In this document: one piece after another, positions 1 to 8,020 of the stretch
Numbering within the stretch: the stretch's first letter is position 1
Layout: each line of letters opens with the position of its first letter
DNA from: Acidicapsa dinghuensis
Lineage (GTDB): Bacteria > Acidobacteriota > Terriglobia > Terriglobales > Acidobacteriaceae
Direction of reading: 5' to 3'
Assembly: GCF_025685685.1 (NCBI RefSeq)
Contig: NZ_JAGSYH010000002.1
Coordinates: forward strand, 234,768 to 298,767
DNA: 64,000 bases
Position numbers and translations under genes: made by a program
The notes under the pieces: model-generated
Seen by the model: the letters and a program-made list of their open reading frames with translations, nothing else
Told to the model about the DNA's origin: nothing
Databases searched by the model: none

Positions 1-1
1 G

Positions 2-277
2 CACCGCTTCTTCGGCCATCCAGCGCAGCTCGTCATGGAGCGCTGCTCGCAGCACGGCAACGGATCGTCGCTCCTCTGGGGCTCCTGCTATCCCGATGCG
101 CCCAACATCTTCCTCAGCCAGGATCAGCTCGCAACGGAGTGGGGCCAGGGTCCACGCCACTGGATCTTCGCACAAGACACCAATCGCTCCAAGGTCGAGC
201 AACTCCTGAGCGGTCGCCTCATCCCCGTCCAGACCATCGCCGATAAGACTCTCTGGACCGACCGGCCTCTCCAATAA
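2..277 (+). CDS. C-terminal fragment of an ArnT-like (GT39/GT83) membrane glycosyltransferase
   Basis: The reading frame is open from the left edge and ends at TAA, so this is the 3' end of a gene that starts outside the window. About 91 residues remain. The pattern (H-R-F-F at the edge, then GSCYPDAPNIF and a W-x-x-G-x-R segment leading into a short beta region) resembles the soluble C-terminal tail of ArnT-like dolichyl/undecaprenyl-phosphate-sugar glycosyltransferases, which carry a long multi-TM N-terminus. Those enzymes move a sugar from a lipid carrier to a periplasmic acceptor. The assignment rests on the tail only, so the acceptor and sugar cannot be inferred. An intrinsic terminator follows 17 bases after the stop. 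Confidence 0.6.
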   Translation, partial: HRFFGHPAQLVMERCSQHGNGSSLLWGSCYPDAPNIFLSQDQLATEWGQGPRHWIFAQDTNRSKVEQLLSGRLIPVQTIADKTLWTDRPLQ

Positions 278-294
278 ACGTCGCCAAAATAAAG

Positions 295-329
295 GCAGCG
301 CGACCATTTCGGCCGCGCTGCTTTTTCTT
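295..329. terminator. Bidirectional intrinsic terminator
   Basis: GCAGCGCG (295-302) pairs with CGCGCTGC (314-321), with a further CC/GG inside the stem and a short ATTTC loop, followed by TTTTTCTT on the plus strand. On the minus strand the same stem is followed by CTTTATTTT. It sits between two convergent genes, the glycosyltransferase end at 277 and the lactonase end at 343, and can serve both. Confidence 0.8.
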
Positions 330-342
330 GCTCGTACTTCTA

Positions 343-1587
343 TTACTTCAGAAACACAATGCACGAAGGAGTCCCCACTCCAAAATACCGGCCAGTGAAG
401 TTCAACCTGCCCGTCTCTGCATCCACCTTGAACACTGCGATGGCATCGCTTCTCTGATTGCAGGCATACGCAAAGCGCCCGCTCGGATCAAAAGCAATAT
501 GGCGCGGATAGTCGCCCATCGTTGAGCTCTCTCCGATCCATGCAAGCCTTCCTTCACTGCCAATCGAGAAAATCGAAATCGTATCGTGCAGCCGATTTGC
601 CGTGTATAGAAACTTCCCATTCGGTGAAACCAGAATCTCAGACCCAAAGCTCGTCCCCGCAAAATGCGGCGGCAAAGCAGACAATGTCTGCTCCGCATGC
701 AGCGCCCCCGTTGATGCGTCGAAGTGGAAGAACGTCACATTCGAAGCCTCCTCCGTCAGCAGATACATCCACCGCTTATTGGGATGAAATGCAAAGTGCC
801 TCGGCCCATCGCCTGCATTCACCGAAACAAACGGCGTCTCTGCTGGCGAGAGCTTTCCCGCACTCGCATCGAAGCGGTACACATAGATGCGATCCTGCCC
901 AAGATCTGTCTGCAACACAAACCTGTTGTCCGGCGCGGCCTCAATCATGTGCGCGTGCGGAGCATCATGGCCGCTGATCGCAAAACTTCCTTTCGGCGCA
1001 TCCTGCGCAATCTTAGGTCCGACCGAGCCGGTGTCGTGATGCACATCGGAAGCAGTGCCCAGGCCGCCATTACCCTGAATAGGCAGAACGGCAATACTGC
1101 CACCCGCGTAGTCCGCAACGAAGACATACTTCCCTGTAGCATCCATGCTCAGATGCGCGGGAGCCGCACCCTCCGAACTCACTACATTCAACAATTCCAG
1201 ATCGCCATTCTCCCGGTTAATGCGATACGCGCTCACAGACCCGCTCTTGCCGTGAAAATCCGTGACCTCATTTGCTGCGTAAAGATAGCGGCCGGAAGGA
1301 TCGACAGCCAGCCATGACGGATTATGCGTCTCTGCGGCCAGCTTCACCTGCGTCAGCTCTCCCGTCGCGTGATCCATCGCCACCAGATAGATACCTTTGC
1401 CGTTCGCCCCACCATCCACCGCACTCGTATACGTCCCCACATACGCAAACGTCTTTCCGTTCGTAGCTTCCATGCCGCGCAACATGCGGGAAGAAGAGGC
1501 AACCATGCAGGCAGCCGCTCCTGCGAGAAAATGCCTGCGAGAAAATTGCCCTGTGTTGTTGCAACGCAACTCTTCCAAGGAACTCAT
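343..1587 (-). CDS. Secreted lactonase, seven-bladed beta-propeller (6-phosphogluconolactonase-like)
   Basis: The 414-residue product begins with a twin-arginine-type signal (SRRHFLAGAAACMVASS, about residues 16-32) and continues as a repeated beta-propeller typical of the Lactonase_7-bladed (PF10282) family: repeated blade motifs such as YVGTYTS, HNPSWLAVDPSGRYLYAANE, GPRHFAFHPNKRWMYLLTE, and YPRHIAFDPSGRFAYACNQ. Family members include cytosolic YbhE/Pgl lactonases that open 6-phosphogluconolactone. The exported acidobacterial members are of unknown substrate, so a role in the pentose phosphate pathway is not implied here because of the export signal. It lies 112 bases downstream of hpnI on the same strand and ends at a clear terminator. 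Confidence 0.85.
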   Translation of the reverse strand: MSSLEELRCNNTGQFSRRHFLAGAAACMVASSSRMLRGMEATNGKTFAYVGTYTSAVDGGANGKGIYLVAMDHATGELTQVKLAAETHNPSWLAVDPSGRYLYAANEVTDFHGKSGSVSAYRINRENGDLELLNVVSSEGAAPAHLSMDATGKYVFVADYAGGSIAVLPIQGNGGLGTASDVHHDTGSVGPKIAQDAPKGSFAISGHDAPHAHMIEAAPDNRFVLQTDLGQDRIYVYRFDASAGKLSPAETPFVSVNAGDGPRHFAFHPNKRWMYLLTEEASNVTFFHFDASTGALHAEQTLSALPPHFAGTSFGSEILVSPNGKFLYTANRLHDTISIFSIGSEGRLAWIGESSTMGDYPRHIAFDPSGRFAYACNQRSDAIAVFKVDAETGRLNFTGRYFGVGTPSCIVFLK

Positions 1588-1699
1588 AAATATCTGCTGC
1601 CTCCGGACTCAGTATGTCGCACCAGTCCACATACCGTGCCGTTATACGAATAACTCCACACAGCGCATCTGATCTACGGCAATCGACCTATCCAGGTGC

Positions 1700-2890
1700 T
1701 TATCGAATCAGCCGCATCCTGCCGCGCGGCAACAGCTCATACACCTTGCCGCGCCAGAGAATCTCACTCGATAGATAGCTCGCGACCCAGAAGCCAAAAC
1801 CCATCAGGTCGCGTATCGGAAATAGAACGTAAAGCAGCACAGGATTCGTCTCACCCACCACCATGTATCCAGCCGCCCACGCAATCATCCAGCGCGTCAG
1901 CACGCTCCATGCCAGCATCGCCGCTCCGAGTAAAGGCCTGCCCATCGCCAGCCCGGCAACAAGCCCCAGCAGGCCAAACGGCAAGCTGAATGTAAGCGCC
2001 GTACCGAAATGCCCCTTGGGCCGCGAAAATCGCGTCGATTTCATCCATCGCGCCTGGTGCTTCAGTGAATCCGTCAGGCTTGAATTGATAATCATGTGAT
2101 CGATGATGTGATGACTCAGCACCATTGTCTTGCCCTGCCGATGCACTTCATTTCCCAACAGATAATCATCCGAGCAGTAGTCGCCGATCGTACCCATGCC
2201 GCCCATCGCGTCGATGCATTCTTTGCGAAACGCCATCGTCGGCCCAAGCGCAAACTGCGTTCCTTCCAGCATGTTCGCCACCAGCACACCCGCCGTCATC
2301 TCTACCGACATGCCCACAGCCTCAAGATGCGCCCACAGGCCACCCTCAGCCGCCACGCCTCGATAAAGACACGTCATGCCGCCAACCTTCGGATCAACAA
2401 ATGGCGCGGATACCGCACGAAGATAATCGTGCCGCACACGTACATCCGAGTCGCTGATCACCAGGATCGGGTACTTCGCCGCTGCCGTCATCAATTCAAG
2501 TGAATGCACCTTCGCGTTGATGTACTTCGGCGTTCCGGTCGTCAGGAATTGCACTGGAATCTGCGGATACCGTCCAGCCACGGCACGCGCCACTGCCAGC
2601 CCGGCATCGGCAGCATCAGCCGCGCAGAAAAGAATCTCGTACTCGGGATAATCCTGCTCAAAAAATGTCGCGAGATGCGCCGCCAACCCCGGCTCATCGC
2701 CATGAAGCGGCTTCAGTAGGCTGAGTGGGGGAGCGAAGTGGTCCGCTGTTTCGTTTCCGGGACAACTGCGTAGATAATGGCGCATTCCCGCCAGAACCAT
2801 CCCCGCAAATACGGTGGAGGTTAGCAGGCCAAACGCGGCCAAACCTAGTAGTACGAGGAGCATGCCGTCTAAGAATAACCGGGCAGGCAA
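1700..2890 (-). CDS. hpnI: HpnI-type glycosyltransferase of hopanoid (bacteriohopanetetrol glucosamine) synthesis
   Basis: The 396-residue protein has an N-terminal TM segment (residues 8-32), a GT21/ceramide-glucosyltransferase-like catalytic domain, and several TM helices at the C-terminus. Visible motifs are PLSLLKPLHGDEPGL, ISDSDVRVRHDYLRAV (metal-binding D-x-D region), DDYLLGNEVHRQGK and the acceptor motif Q-x-x-R-W in KHQARWMKS. HpnI transfers N-acetylglucosamine to bacteriohopanetetrol, to be deacetylated by HpnK, which is not in the window. The start given is TTG; an ATG nine codons later (2863) is an alternative. The gene is 29 bases after hspR, so it may be co-transcribed with the heat-shock pair, which would be unusual. 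Ceramide glucosyltransferase-like activity on another lipid cannot be excluded. Confidence 0.75.
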   Translation of the reverse strand: MPARLFLDGMLLVLLGLAAFGLLTSTVFAGMVLAGMRHYLRSCPGNETADHFAPPLSLLKPLHGDEPGLAAHLATFFEQDYPEYEILFCAADAADAGLAVARAVAGRYPQIPVQFLTTGTPKYINAKVHSLELMTAAAKYPILVISDSDVRVRHDYLRAVSAPFVDPKVGGMTCLYRGVAAEGGLWAHLEAVGMSVEMTAGVLVANMLEGTQFALGPTMAFRKECIDAMGGMGTIGDYCSDDYLLGNEVHRQGKTMVLSHHIIDHMIINSSLTDSLKHQARWMKSTRFSRPKGHFGTALTFSLPFGLLGLVAGLAMGRPLLGAAMLAWSVLTRWMIAWAAGYMVVGETNPVLLYVLFPIRDLMGFGFWVASYLSSEILWRGKVYELLPRGRMRLIR

Positions 2891-2919
2891 TGAACTTGCT
2901 GCCCTGGCTCATTACAGAT

Positions 2920-3327
2920 TCAGGATTTTCGACCAGATGCCGGCGGCTTGGGCACAATAATGGGCTTACGCAGCGGCACCATCGCCGCCTTCGACGCCCC
3001 CGCGGCCTGTGACATATGCGACAGCATCTCACTGCGCACATACTCGACAAAGCTCTGCATCTGCCGGTTCATCTCCTCCATCCGCTCGCGCATCTGCAAA
3101 ATGATGGCGATACCTGCAATGTTCACGCCAAGATCCCGCGCCAGATTCAGAATGAACTCCAGCCGCTCCAGATCCTCGTCGGTATAGAGACGCGTGTTGC
3201 CGTCCGTCCGTGACGGTTTCAGCAACCCCTCCCGCTCATAGAGCCGGAGCGTCTGCGGATGAATCTCGTACATCTCGGCGACCGCCGAAATCATGTACGC
3301 GCCTTTCGATTTGCGTTTGGTGGTCAT
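2920..3327 (-). CDS. hspR: HspR-type MerR-family heat-shock repressor
   Basis: The 135-residue protein has a MerR winged-helix at the N-terminus (AYMISAVAEMYEIHPQTLRLYEREGLLKPSRT) followed by a long coiled-coil (IILQMRERMEEMNRQM). This matches HspR, which represses dnaK/dnaJ/clpB operons by binding the HAIR inverted repeat. Gene order supports it: dnaJ lies immediately upstream on the same strand, the classic HspR neighbourhood. The C-terminus after the coiled coil is Ala/Pro/Lys-rich and unstructured. The 267-base gap between dnaJ and hspR holds a tandem-repeat array, so hspR may have its own promoter. No full HAIR element was found near dnaJ; only a CTCAAG half-site at 4842-4847. Confidence 0.8.
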   Translation of the reverse strand: MTTKRKSKGAYMISAVAEMYEIHPQTLRLYEREGLLKPSRTDGNTRLYTDEDLERLEFILNLARDLGVNIAGIAIILQMRERMEEMNRQMQSFVEYVRSEMLSHMSQAAGASKAAMVPLRKPIIVPKPPASGRKS

Positions 3328-3450
3328 CTTCGATTCGCTGTTTAGGTTAGTCCGAGATTACCAACTCCGAAACGATCCTGAATCAAATTCTGCAAAAACG
3401 GGCAACCAACTCACCACTCTAGCCACGCCGTCACCCATGGCGGCTTGCAT

Positions 3451-3576
3451 GACGTTTATTGCGCATCGTCCCACGCGGATTGTGCAATGTCCTGCACGGA
3501 TTGCGCAACGTCGAGCGCCGATTGCGCATTGCGTGACACCGATTGCACATCGCACGACGCCGATTGCGCAGCGTTC
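3451..3576. repeat. Six tandem imperfect 21-bp repeats between dnaJ and hspR
   Basis: Units start at 3451, 3472, 3493, 3514, 3535 and 3556. Each has the form (g/c)ac-gc-c-gATTGCGCAacgtc with the core ATTGCGCA (variants ATTGTGCA and ATTGCACA). The core contains the palindrome TTGCGCAA in some copies. The period equals two helical turns, so the cores would lie on one face of the helix. It also equals seven codons, which keeps a 65-codon frame open on the minus strand, with C-A-I at seven-residue spacing; I regard that frame as a by-product. It is placed directly upstream of hspR. Confidence 0.85.
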
Positions 3577-3594
3577 GCGATGGTTTAGCCGGGA

Positions 3595-4782
3595 TCAGAT
3601 GTTATCGAACAGCTTCACCCTCGGGTCCTGGTTATTCAGTTTAGCGAACTCGCGCATAATTTCGCGGCTCCGCTCATCGTTCAATTGAGGCACCACTACA
3701 TCCACCGTAACGATCTGGTCGCCGCGCTTCCCTGACGTAGATGACTCCACGCCTCGCTCGCGCATGCGCAGCTTCTGTCCACCTTGCGTACCGGGCGGAA
3801 TCCGCAACTGCGCCCGGCCATCGATAGTCGGCACATCCACCTTCGCGCCCAGAGCGGCCTCAGCAATCGTAATCGGCACATTCAAGTGAATATCGTCGTT
3901 AACCCGCCGAAATACTGGGTTATCTCCCGTCTTTACAATTACATACAGATCGCCGTTCGGGCCGCCGTTGATGCCGGCATTCCCCTTGCCAGGCAGCCGG
4001 ATTCGTTGCCCATCGCGCGTTCCCGCCTTGATGCGGAACTCGATCGACTCGGTCCGGTACACCAGACCATCACCATGGCAGGTAGGACAGGCATCGGAGA
4101 TGCGCCCCGAACCACCGCAGCGCGGGCACTGGATATTGAATTTCATCCTGCCACCCATCTGTGTTACCTGGCCGGTTCCATTGCATTCCGGGCATTGCAT
4201 AGGTGCACCAGAAGAGGCTTTGCCATGGCATGTGGGACAAACTTCCTGGCGCTGAATATCAAGCCGCGCATTGCCGCCGCGAATAGCCGTCCAGAAATCG
4301 ACAGCTATCTGATATTCGAGATCGGTTCCGGGCTCCGGACCACGCGGACGGCGCTGTTGTTCATTGCCGGTAAAGATGCCGGAGAAAATGTCGCGGAAGT
4401 TGCCCCACGAAGCCGTTCCGCCGCCTTGCTGCGCTCCGGTTGGGTTGCCGCTAAAGCCTGAAAAATCAAAGCCGCCGAAGTCCACCGGAGGCGCCTGACG
4501 GCCGGTTGCCTGCTGGCGCGCATAGGCCTCGGCTGCCGCCGGATCGATCTGGTCGGAGTAGAAACCGACCTGGTCATAAATCTTCCGCTTCCGCTCGTCG
4601 GAAAGAATATCGTTGGCCTCGGAGATTTCCTTGAACTTCTCTTCAGCTTTTTTATCGTTCGGATTTACATCGGGGTGATATTTACGCGCGAGTTTGCGGA
4701 ACGCCTTCCGAATCTCTTCGGCGGTCGCTGTCTTTTTTACCCCGAGAATGCCGTAATAGTCCTTGTTTTGCGTCGTTGACAT
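3595..4782 (-). CDS. dnaJ: Molecular chaperone DnaJ, zinc-finger type
   Basis: The 395-residue protein has all class I Hsp40 parts in order: J domain (residues 1-75) with the HPD motif at 36-38, a Gly/Phe-rich linker ([13 protein letters not shown]), a cysteine-rich zinc domain with four C-x-x-C-x-G-x-G repeats ([32 protein letters not shown]), and the C-terminal substrate-binding beta domain. It delivers unfolded clients to DnaK and stimulates its ATPase. DnaK and GrpE are not in the window. The MerR-type repressor HspR is encoded next downstream, implying heat-shock control. A 13-bp inverted repeat lies upstream at 4802-4910. Confidence 0.95.
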   Translation of the reverse strand: MSTTQNKDYYGILGVKKTATAEEIRKAFRKLARKYHPDVNPNDKKAEEKFKEISEANDILSDERKRKIYDQVGFYSDQIDPAAAEAYARQQATGRQAPPVDFGGFDFSGFSGNPTGAQQGGGTASWGNFRDIFSGIFTGNEQQRRPRGPEPGTDLEYQIAVDFWTAIRGGNARLDIQRQEVCPTCHGKASSGAPMQCPECNGTGQVTQMGGRMKFNIQCPRCGGSGRISDACPTCHGDGLVYRTESIEFRIKAGTRDGQRIRLPGKGNAGINGGPNGDLYVIVKTGDNPVFRRVNDDIHLNVPITIAEAALGAKVDVPTIDGRAQLRIPPGTQGGQKLRMRERGVESSTSGKRGDQIVTVDVVVPQLNDERSREIMREFAKLNNQDPRVKLFDNI

Positions 4783-4801
4783 GATTGCTTTCTCTTATCC
4801 G

Positions 4802-4910
4802 GAACTCATCTCATCTATGCAGTTGCGGTTCCGAACTACTTCTCAAGCCTGCTCTGATTCCAGGTTTCAGACGAAGTCTTTCCGCGTCGTGGCCTTTATG
4901 AGATGAGTTC
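4802..4910. repeat. 13-bp perfect inverted repeat with 83-bp spacer upstream of dnaJ
   Basis: GAACTCATCTCAT at 4802-4814 is repeated as its exact reverse complement at 4898-4910. The pair flanks the presumed dnaJ promoter, 20 to 128 bases upstream of the start codon, inside the 313-bp gap between dnaJ and the divergent gene at 5096. It could be a pair of regulator sites or form a long-range hairpin. It is not the HspR consensus HAIR sequence. Apart from this and a CTCAAG half-site, nothing else is recognised in the gap. Confidence 0.8.
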
Positions 4911-5095
4911 TACCGTCTTCAAAACATTAGATTCATCGGCGAAAGCAGAGCTTCAAACCAGCCTGATATCTAGAATAGGGCAAAGCAGCCTATCTGAGCT
5001 ACTGGCACGCAACCCCGATGAGCCAACCCTGCTAACCGCTCCCCAGTCAAAGCATCTAAGTGTACGTAGGACGAAACGGGCGTAAGATCTGTGCT

Positions 5096-5884
5096 ATGGC
5101 TAGTAGGCCGACAGCGACGGTTCTTAAAGTAGCGGCAGCAGCGCTGTTTATCTGCCTGATGCAGACAGGATTTGCCCAGCGCGGCGGCGGACATGCCAGC
5201 TTTGCTGCCCACGGCTCGCCGCATGTGACATCCCATTTCTCCGGCGGCTTCCGAGCTTCGACCTCCCGGCCATCATTCGCTCCATCTCGTGCTGGATTCG
5301 CGCCACGCAGCTTCGCCGCTCGGCGGCAGTTTATGCCAACGGGCATGCCGGGGGGCAACAGAACCTCGTACCGTCCGGGATTTTCCGCACGGCAGCCTCA
5401 ATATCGCTCCGACCGGTACCGGCGTCCCTACCGCGGACCGCGCCGCTCTCCGTATGTAAATACGGCGTGGAACATCTGGCCCGGCTGGACGGTCCCCTAT
5501 TACATCGGCTATCCGGATGATTACGGATACGATTACGAGGACAACGGAGACGATCCAACTAACCAAGCCCAGCCATATCAGGAAGATGCGTATAACGAAG
5601 CGCCGTACGCAGAGGAACCTGAGCCGTGGCCGGCCTATCCGCCAACGCAACCCGTTTCTTCGCAGACCAGTGCACCTCCTGCACAGCAGGAGACTGTCAC
5701 TTTGATCTTTAAGGATGGCCGCCAGCCGGAACAGATACGCAACTACATGATTACGGGTAGCACTTTGTACGTTCTGGATCAGAAGCGGCAGGAGATCCCA
5801 ATTAAAGATTTGGACTTAACCGCGACAGTCACTACAAACCGAGGTGCGGGGGTTGATTTTCAGCTTCCACAGGGTACGCGATAA
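5096..5884 (+). CDS. Secreted Arg/Tyr/Gln-rich protein of unknown function
   Basis: The predicted 262-residue protein (ATG at 5096; the frame is open 12 codons further upstream) has a clean Sec signal peptide (VLKVAAAALFICLMQTGFAQ). A low-complexity Gly/Ser/Arg region follows, then an Arg/Tyr-rich stretch (YRSDRYRRPYRGPRR), an acidic Asp/Tyr stretch (DDYGYDYEDNGDDP), and a Pro/Gln linker. The conserved-looking part is the last 60 residues (TLIFKDGRQPEQIRNYMITG, then IPIKDLDLTAT), a small beta domain often seen at the end of acidobacterial secreted proteins. No catalytic motif is visible. The gene is monocistronic, convergent with the DUF2934 gene after it. Confidence 0.65.
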   Translation: MASRPTATVLKVAAAALFICLMQTGFAQRGGGHASFAAHGSPHVTSHFSGGFRASTSRPSFAPSRAGFAPRSFAARRQFMPTGMPGGNRTSYRPGFSARQPQYRSDRYRRPYRGPRRSPYVNTAWNIWPGWTVPYYIGYPDDYGYDYEDNGDDPTNQAQPYQEDAYNEAPYAEEPEPWPAYPPTQPVSSQTSAPPAQQETVTLIFKDGRQPEQIRNYMITGSTLYVLDQKRQEIPIKDLDLTATVTTNRGAGVDFQLPQGTR

Positions 5885-5902
5885 CTTCAGTTTTAGTTGA
5901 GC

Positions 5903-6118
5903 TTACGAGGCAAGCTTGAGCTGCTGCTCGGCTTCGAGCCAGTCCTGCTCCGCAAAACCATCGCGGTAGCCGCGTTCAGCCCAGATCTGCTTTGCGCGCT
6001 GTGCGATCTCGTCGTGGCTCACTTCGCGAGGCTGCAACTCGATCGGGGCGGTTTTTGCCTTGGCGGCACTCTTTCTGGGTTTCGCCGGGGCTTTCGCTTT
6101 CTTTACCGTCTCTGCCAT
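5903..6118 (-). CDS. Small DUF2934-family protein
   Basis: The ATG at 6118 is preceded by AAGGAG at an ideal distance and gives a 71-residue protein; a much longer upstream extension of the frame has no ribosome site and looks non-coding. The first 30 residues are Lys/Ala/Pro-rich (a basic tail like those of DNA-binding proteins) and the rest is the DUF2934 motif (DEIAQRAKQIWAERGYRDGF, then QDWLEAEQQL). DUF2934 proteins are common in Acidobacteria and Proteobacteria and are of unknown role. Confidence 0.8.
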   Translation of the reverse strand: MAETVKKAKAPAKPRKSAAKAKTAPIELQPREVSHDEIAQRAKQIWAERGYRDGFAEQDWLEAEQQLKLAS

Positions 6119-6402
6119 TTTGCAACTCCTTGTTGTGGTCCGGACACCTAGAGGGCGACCGTCTATTTCAAAATACTGGATTGTCAAACCATCTGCCGGG
6201 CTTGTCCCATCCCCGAACCTTAGATGTAACACGCGCCTGCGATCGAGTTCTGTACGGAACAGAACCTTAGAAGATGGCGCAATACTTCGAAATTGAAGAT
6301 GCAATGCTTGGGCAACTTCTGACGTCAATCGAGAGATGCCGACACAGAAGCAACGCATATTGAACAAAAAACGAGCACGAAAAGCTTTTGCCTGCCCACC
6401 GG

Positions 6403-7671
6403 TTAAAGCCGCGACTTATGTGCCCAGAGGCCGAGGGCGGGATTGGAGATGAAGAATATCTCCTCGCCTTCGACTGTACTCCAGCCGTCTTTGAGATGTG
6501 CCGGATTGTAGCGGTTGAGCATGGAATCGAGACTCGCGTAGTTGTAGCCCACGCTCTCGACTTCTTCGCGAGTGAGACCGCCGGGGCAATACGTGATGCG
6601 GAAGCGGCCTTCGGAGCTGCCGTGAATCAAGTGAGCTGCTGCGCTGAGATCGTTGGCCAGCTCAGGATTTGCTTTAACGGCTGCGAGTGTTTCCGGCGTG
6701 CTGCGGTAGCCGTATTTGCGGATGAGCGCATCAATTGCCGGGTCTTCGCCGAACTCTTTCACGCCGGGGGCGAGGATGATGAGATCGCCATCATCTGCAA
6801 GCGCCATGCGGGTGCGATAGACGGCTTTATTACCGAGCCAGGTGGAGTGAAACTCTTGCGGGTCGAGATAGACGACCGCCTTTTTTATCGGCTGATCGAG
6901 AGTCTCAAAATTGACTTTGACGCTTAGTTCAGCGGCACGCAGGAAGCACTCAACATCGTCGCCGATGTAAAGGCCACGAACGACGAGAGAGCCGTCGGGT
7001 TTGCGGCCTACTACGGTTTGGACGTAGATGATCGGAATATCGGAGAGGAAGTGGTCACTGGCATAGTTGAGCACGGCACGCACGGGATTTTGTGCGCGGC
7101 CCATGATACGCTCCATGCCGTAGACGGCGCCTAGATAATGGCTGCGGTTGATGCCTTCGCGACCGCCTGTGCCGACAAGGATGTTTTTGTTGTAGTTGGC
7201 CATGCCGATGACTTCGTGAGGGACAACCTGGCCGATAGAGAGGATGAGGTCGAAGCCGCCACTGGCGATATGCGTATTGACCTGCGCTGGCCACGGAAAA
7301 TCGAGCTTGCCCTCGGATTGCTCGTGAATAAAGCTTACGGGGACTTCGCCCAGAGTGACGATATCGGTGCGCCAGCGGTGGATGAGAAATCGCTCGGTGG
7401 GAACGGAGCCGAACATGCGTGAGAGCTGATCTGGACGCATGGGAGCGTGAGTTCCGAGAGCGGGCAGAACACCTTTGAGGCGATCGCCATAGTAGCGATA
7501 GGCAGACTCGGTGAGAGGGCCTGCGTGTGAGTGGAAGCGTGTGAAGTCAGGAGGAACGGCGAGAACGCGTTGGCGTGGGCCTAGTGTGTCGAGTGCCTGA
7601 TGCAGGAGGGATTCAAGTTCCGGGGCCGATAGCTCCGCATCTACGCCACCCGTTGCACATAACAGAGCCAT
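6403..7671 (-). CDS. larA: LarA-family nickel-pincer racemase (lactate racemase-like)
   Basis: With the ATG at 7671, which follows an AGGAGG at correct spacing, the protein is 422 residues, the usual LarA length; the frame extends 44 codons further without support. Active-site residues match the LarA pattern: H74 in ALGTHAPM, H152 in PHEVIG, K162 in NYNKNILVG (the pincer-cofactor lysine) and H178 in NRSHYLG. The 10- and 16-residue spacings equal those of Lactobacillus LarA H174-K184-H200. LarA enzymes racemise 2-hydroxyacids in the cytosol with a Ni-pincer nucleotide made by LarB, LarC and LarE, none of which is in the window. The substrate need not be lactate; the family has several specificities. 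Confidence 0.85.
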   Translation of the reverse strand: MALLCATGGVDAELSAPELESLLHQALDTLGPRQRVLAVPPDFTRFHSHAGPLTESAYRYYGDRLKGVLPALGTHAPMRPDQLSRMFGSVPTERFLIHRWRTDIVTLGEVPVSFIHEQSEGKLDFPWPAQVNTHIASGGFDLILSIGQVVPHEVIGMANYNKNILVGTGGREGINRSHYLGAVYGMERIMGRAQNPVRAVLNYASDHFLSDIPIIYVQTVVGRKPDGSLVVRGLYIGDDVECFLRAAELSVKVNFETLDQPIKKAVVYLDPQEFHSTWLGNKAVYRTRMALADDGDLIILAPGVKEFGEDPAIDALIRKYGYRSTPETLAAVKANPELANDLSAAAHLIHGSSEGRFRITYCPGGLTREEVESVGYNYASLDSMLNRYNPAHLKDGWSTVEGEEIFFISNPALGLWAHKSRL

Positions 7672-8020
7672 TGCTGTGCCTCCTGAAATCTTTTTCACTG
7701 CGCGTTTCCACGGCTGAACAAAAATATCTTTGCCGTAACCTTCCATTTTAGTTGGACTGGGAGAAATACGTTGCGCAGATGAAGCGCCAGCCATCCAGGC
7801 CATCAGCGCAATAGTTACTCTCTCGCAGATGCTTTACAGGCACCCTCTGGCAGGTAAACTGGCCCTGTTGTGAAAATGCGACGAGCAATGCCGATTTTCA
7901 TCCAAACATCTGCGGCCGTTATTCTGCGGTAAAGAGTACCCTTCGCCTTCAAATACTTGGCGGTCTGTAACCTTAAATGCGAAACGATACGGATTTTCGT
8001 CCCAAAGGACTTTTCTTTTT
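7672..8020. other. Divergent intergenic region without recognisable gene
   Basis: This 349-bp stretch separates the divergent larA and MFS genes and must hold both promoters. I found no convincing promoter, operator palindrome, RNA gene or small gene in it. The part next to larA (to 7803) is open in the larA frame but has poor coding character. Confidence 0.5.

Noticed and set aside
3358..3555. 65-codon minus-strand frame with a C-A-I heptapeptide repeat
   Set aside because: The frame is the by-product of 21-bp (seven-codon) DNA repeats and has no ribosome site or family match.
4842..4847. Half HAIR element (CTCAAG) ahead of dnaJ
   Set aside because: Only one half of the CTTGAGT-N7-ACTCAAG pattern is present, so an HspR operator was not called.
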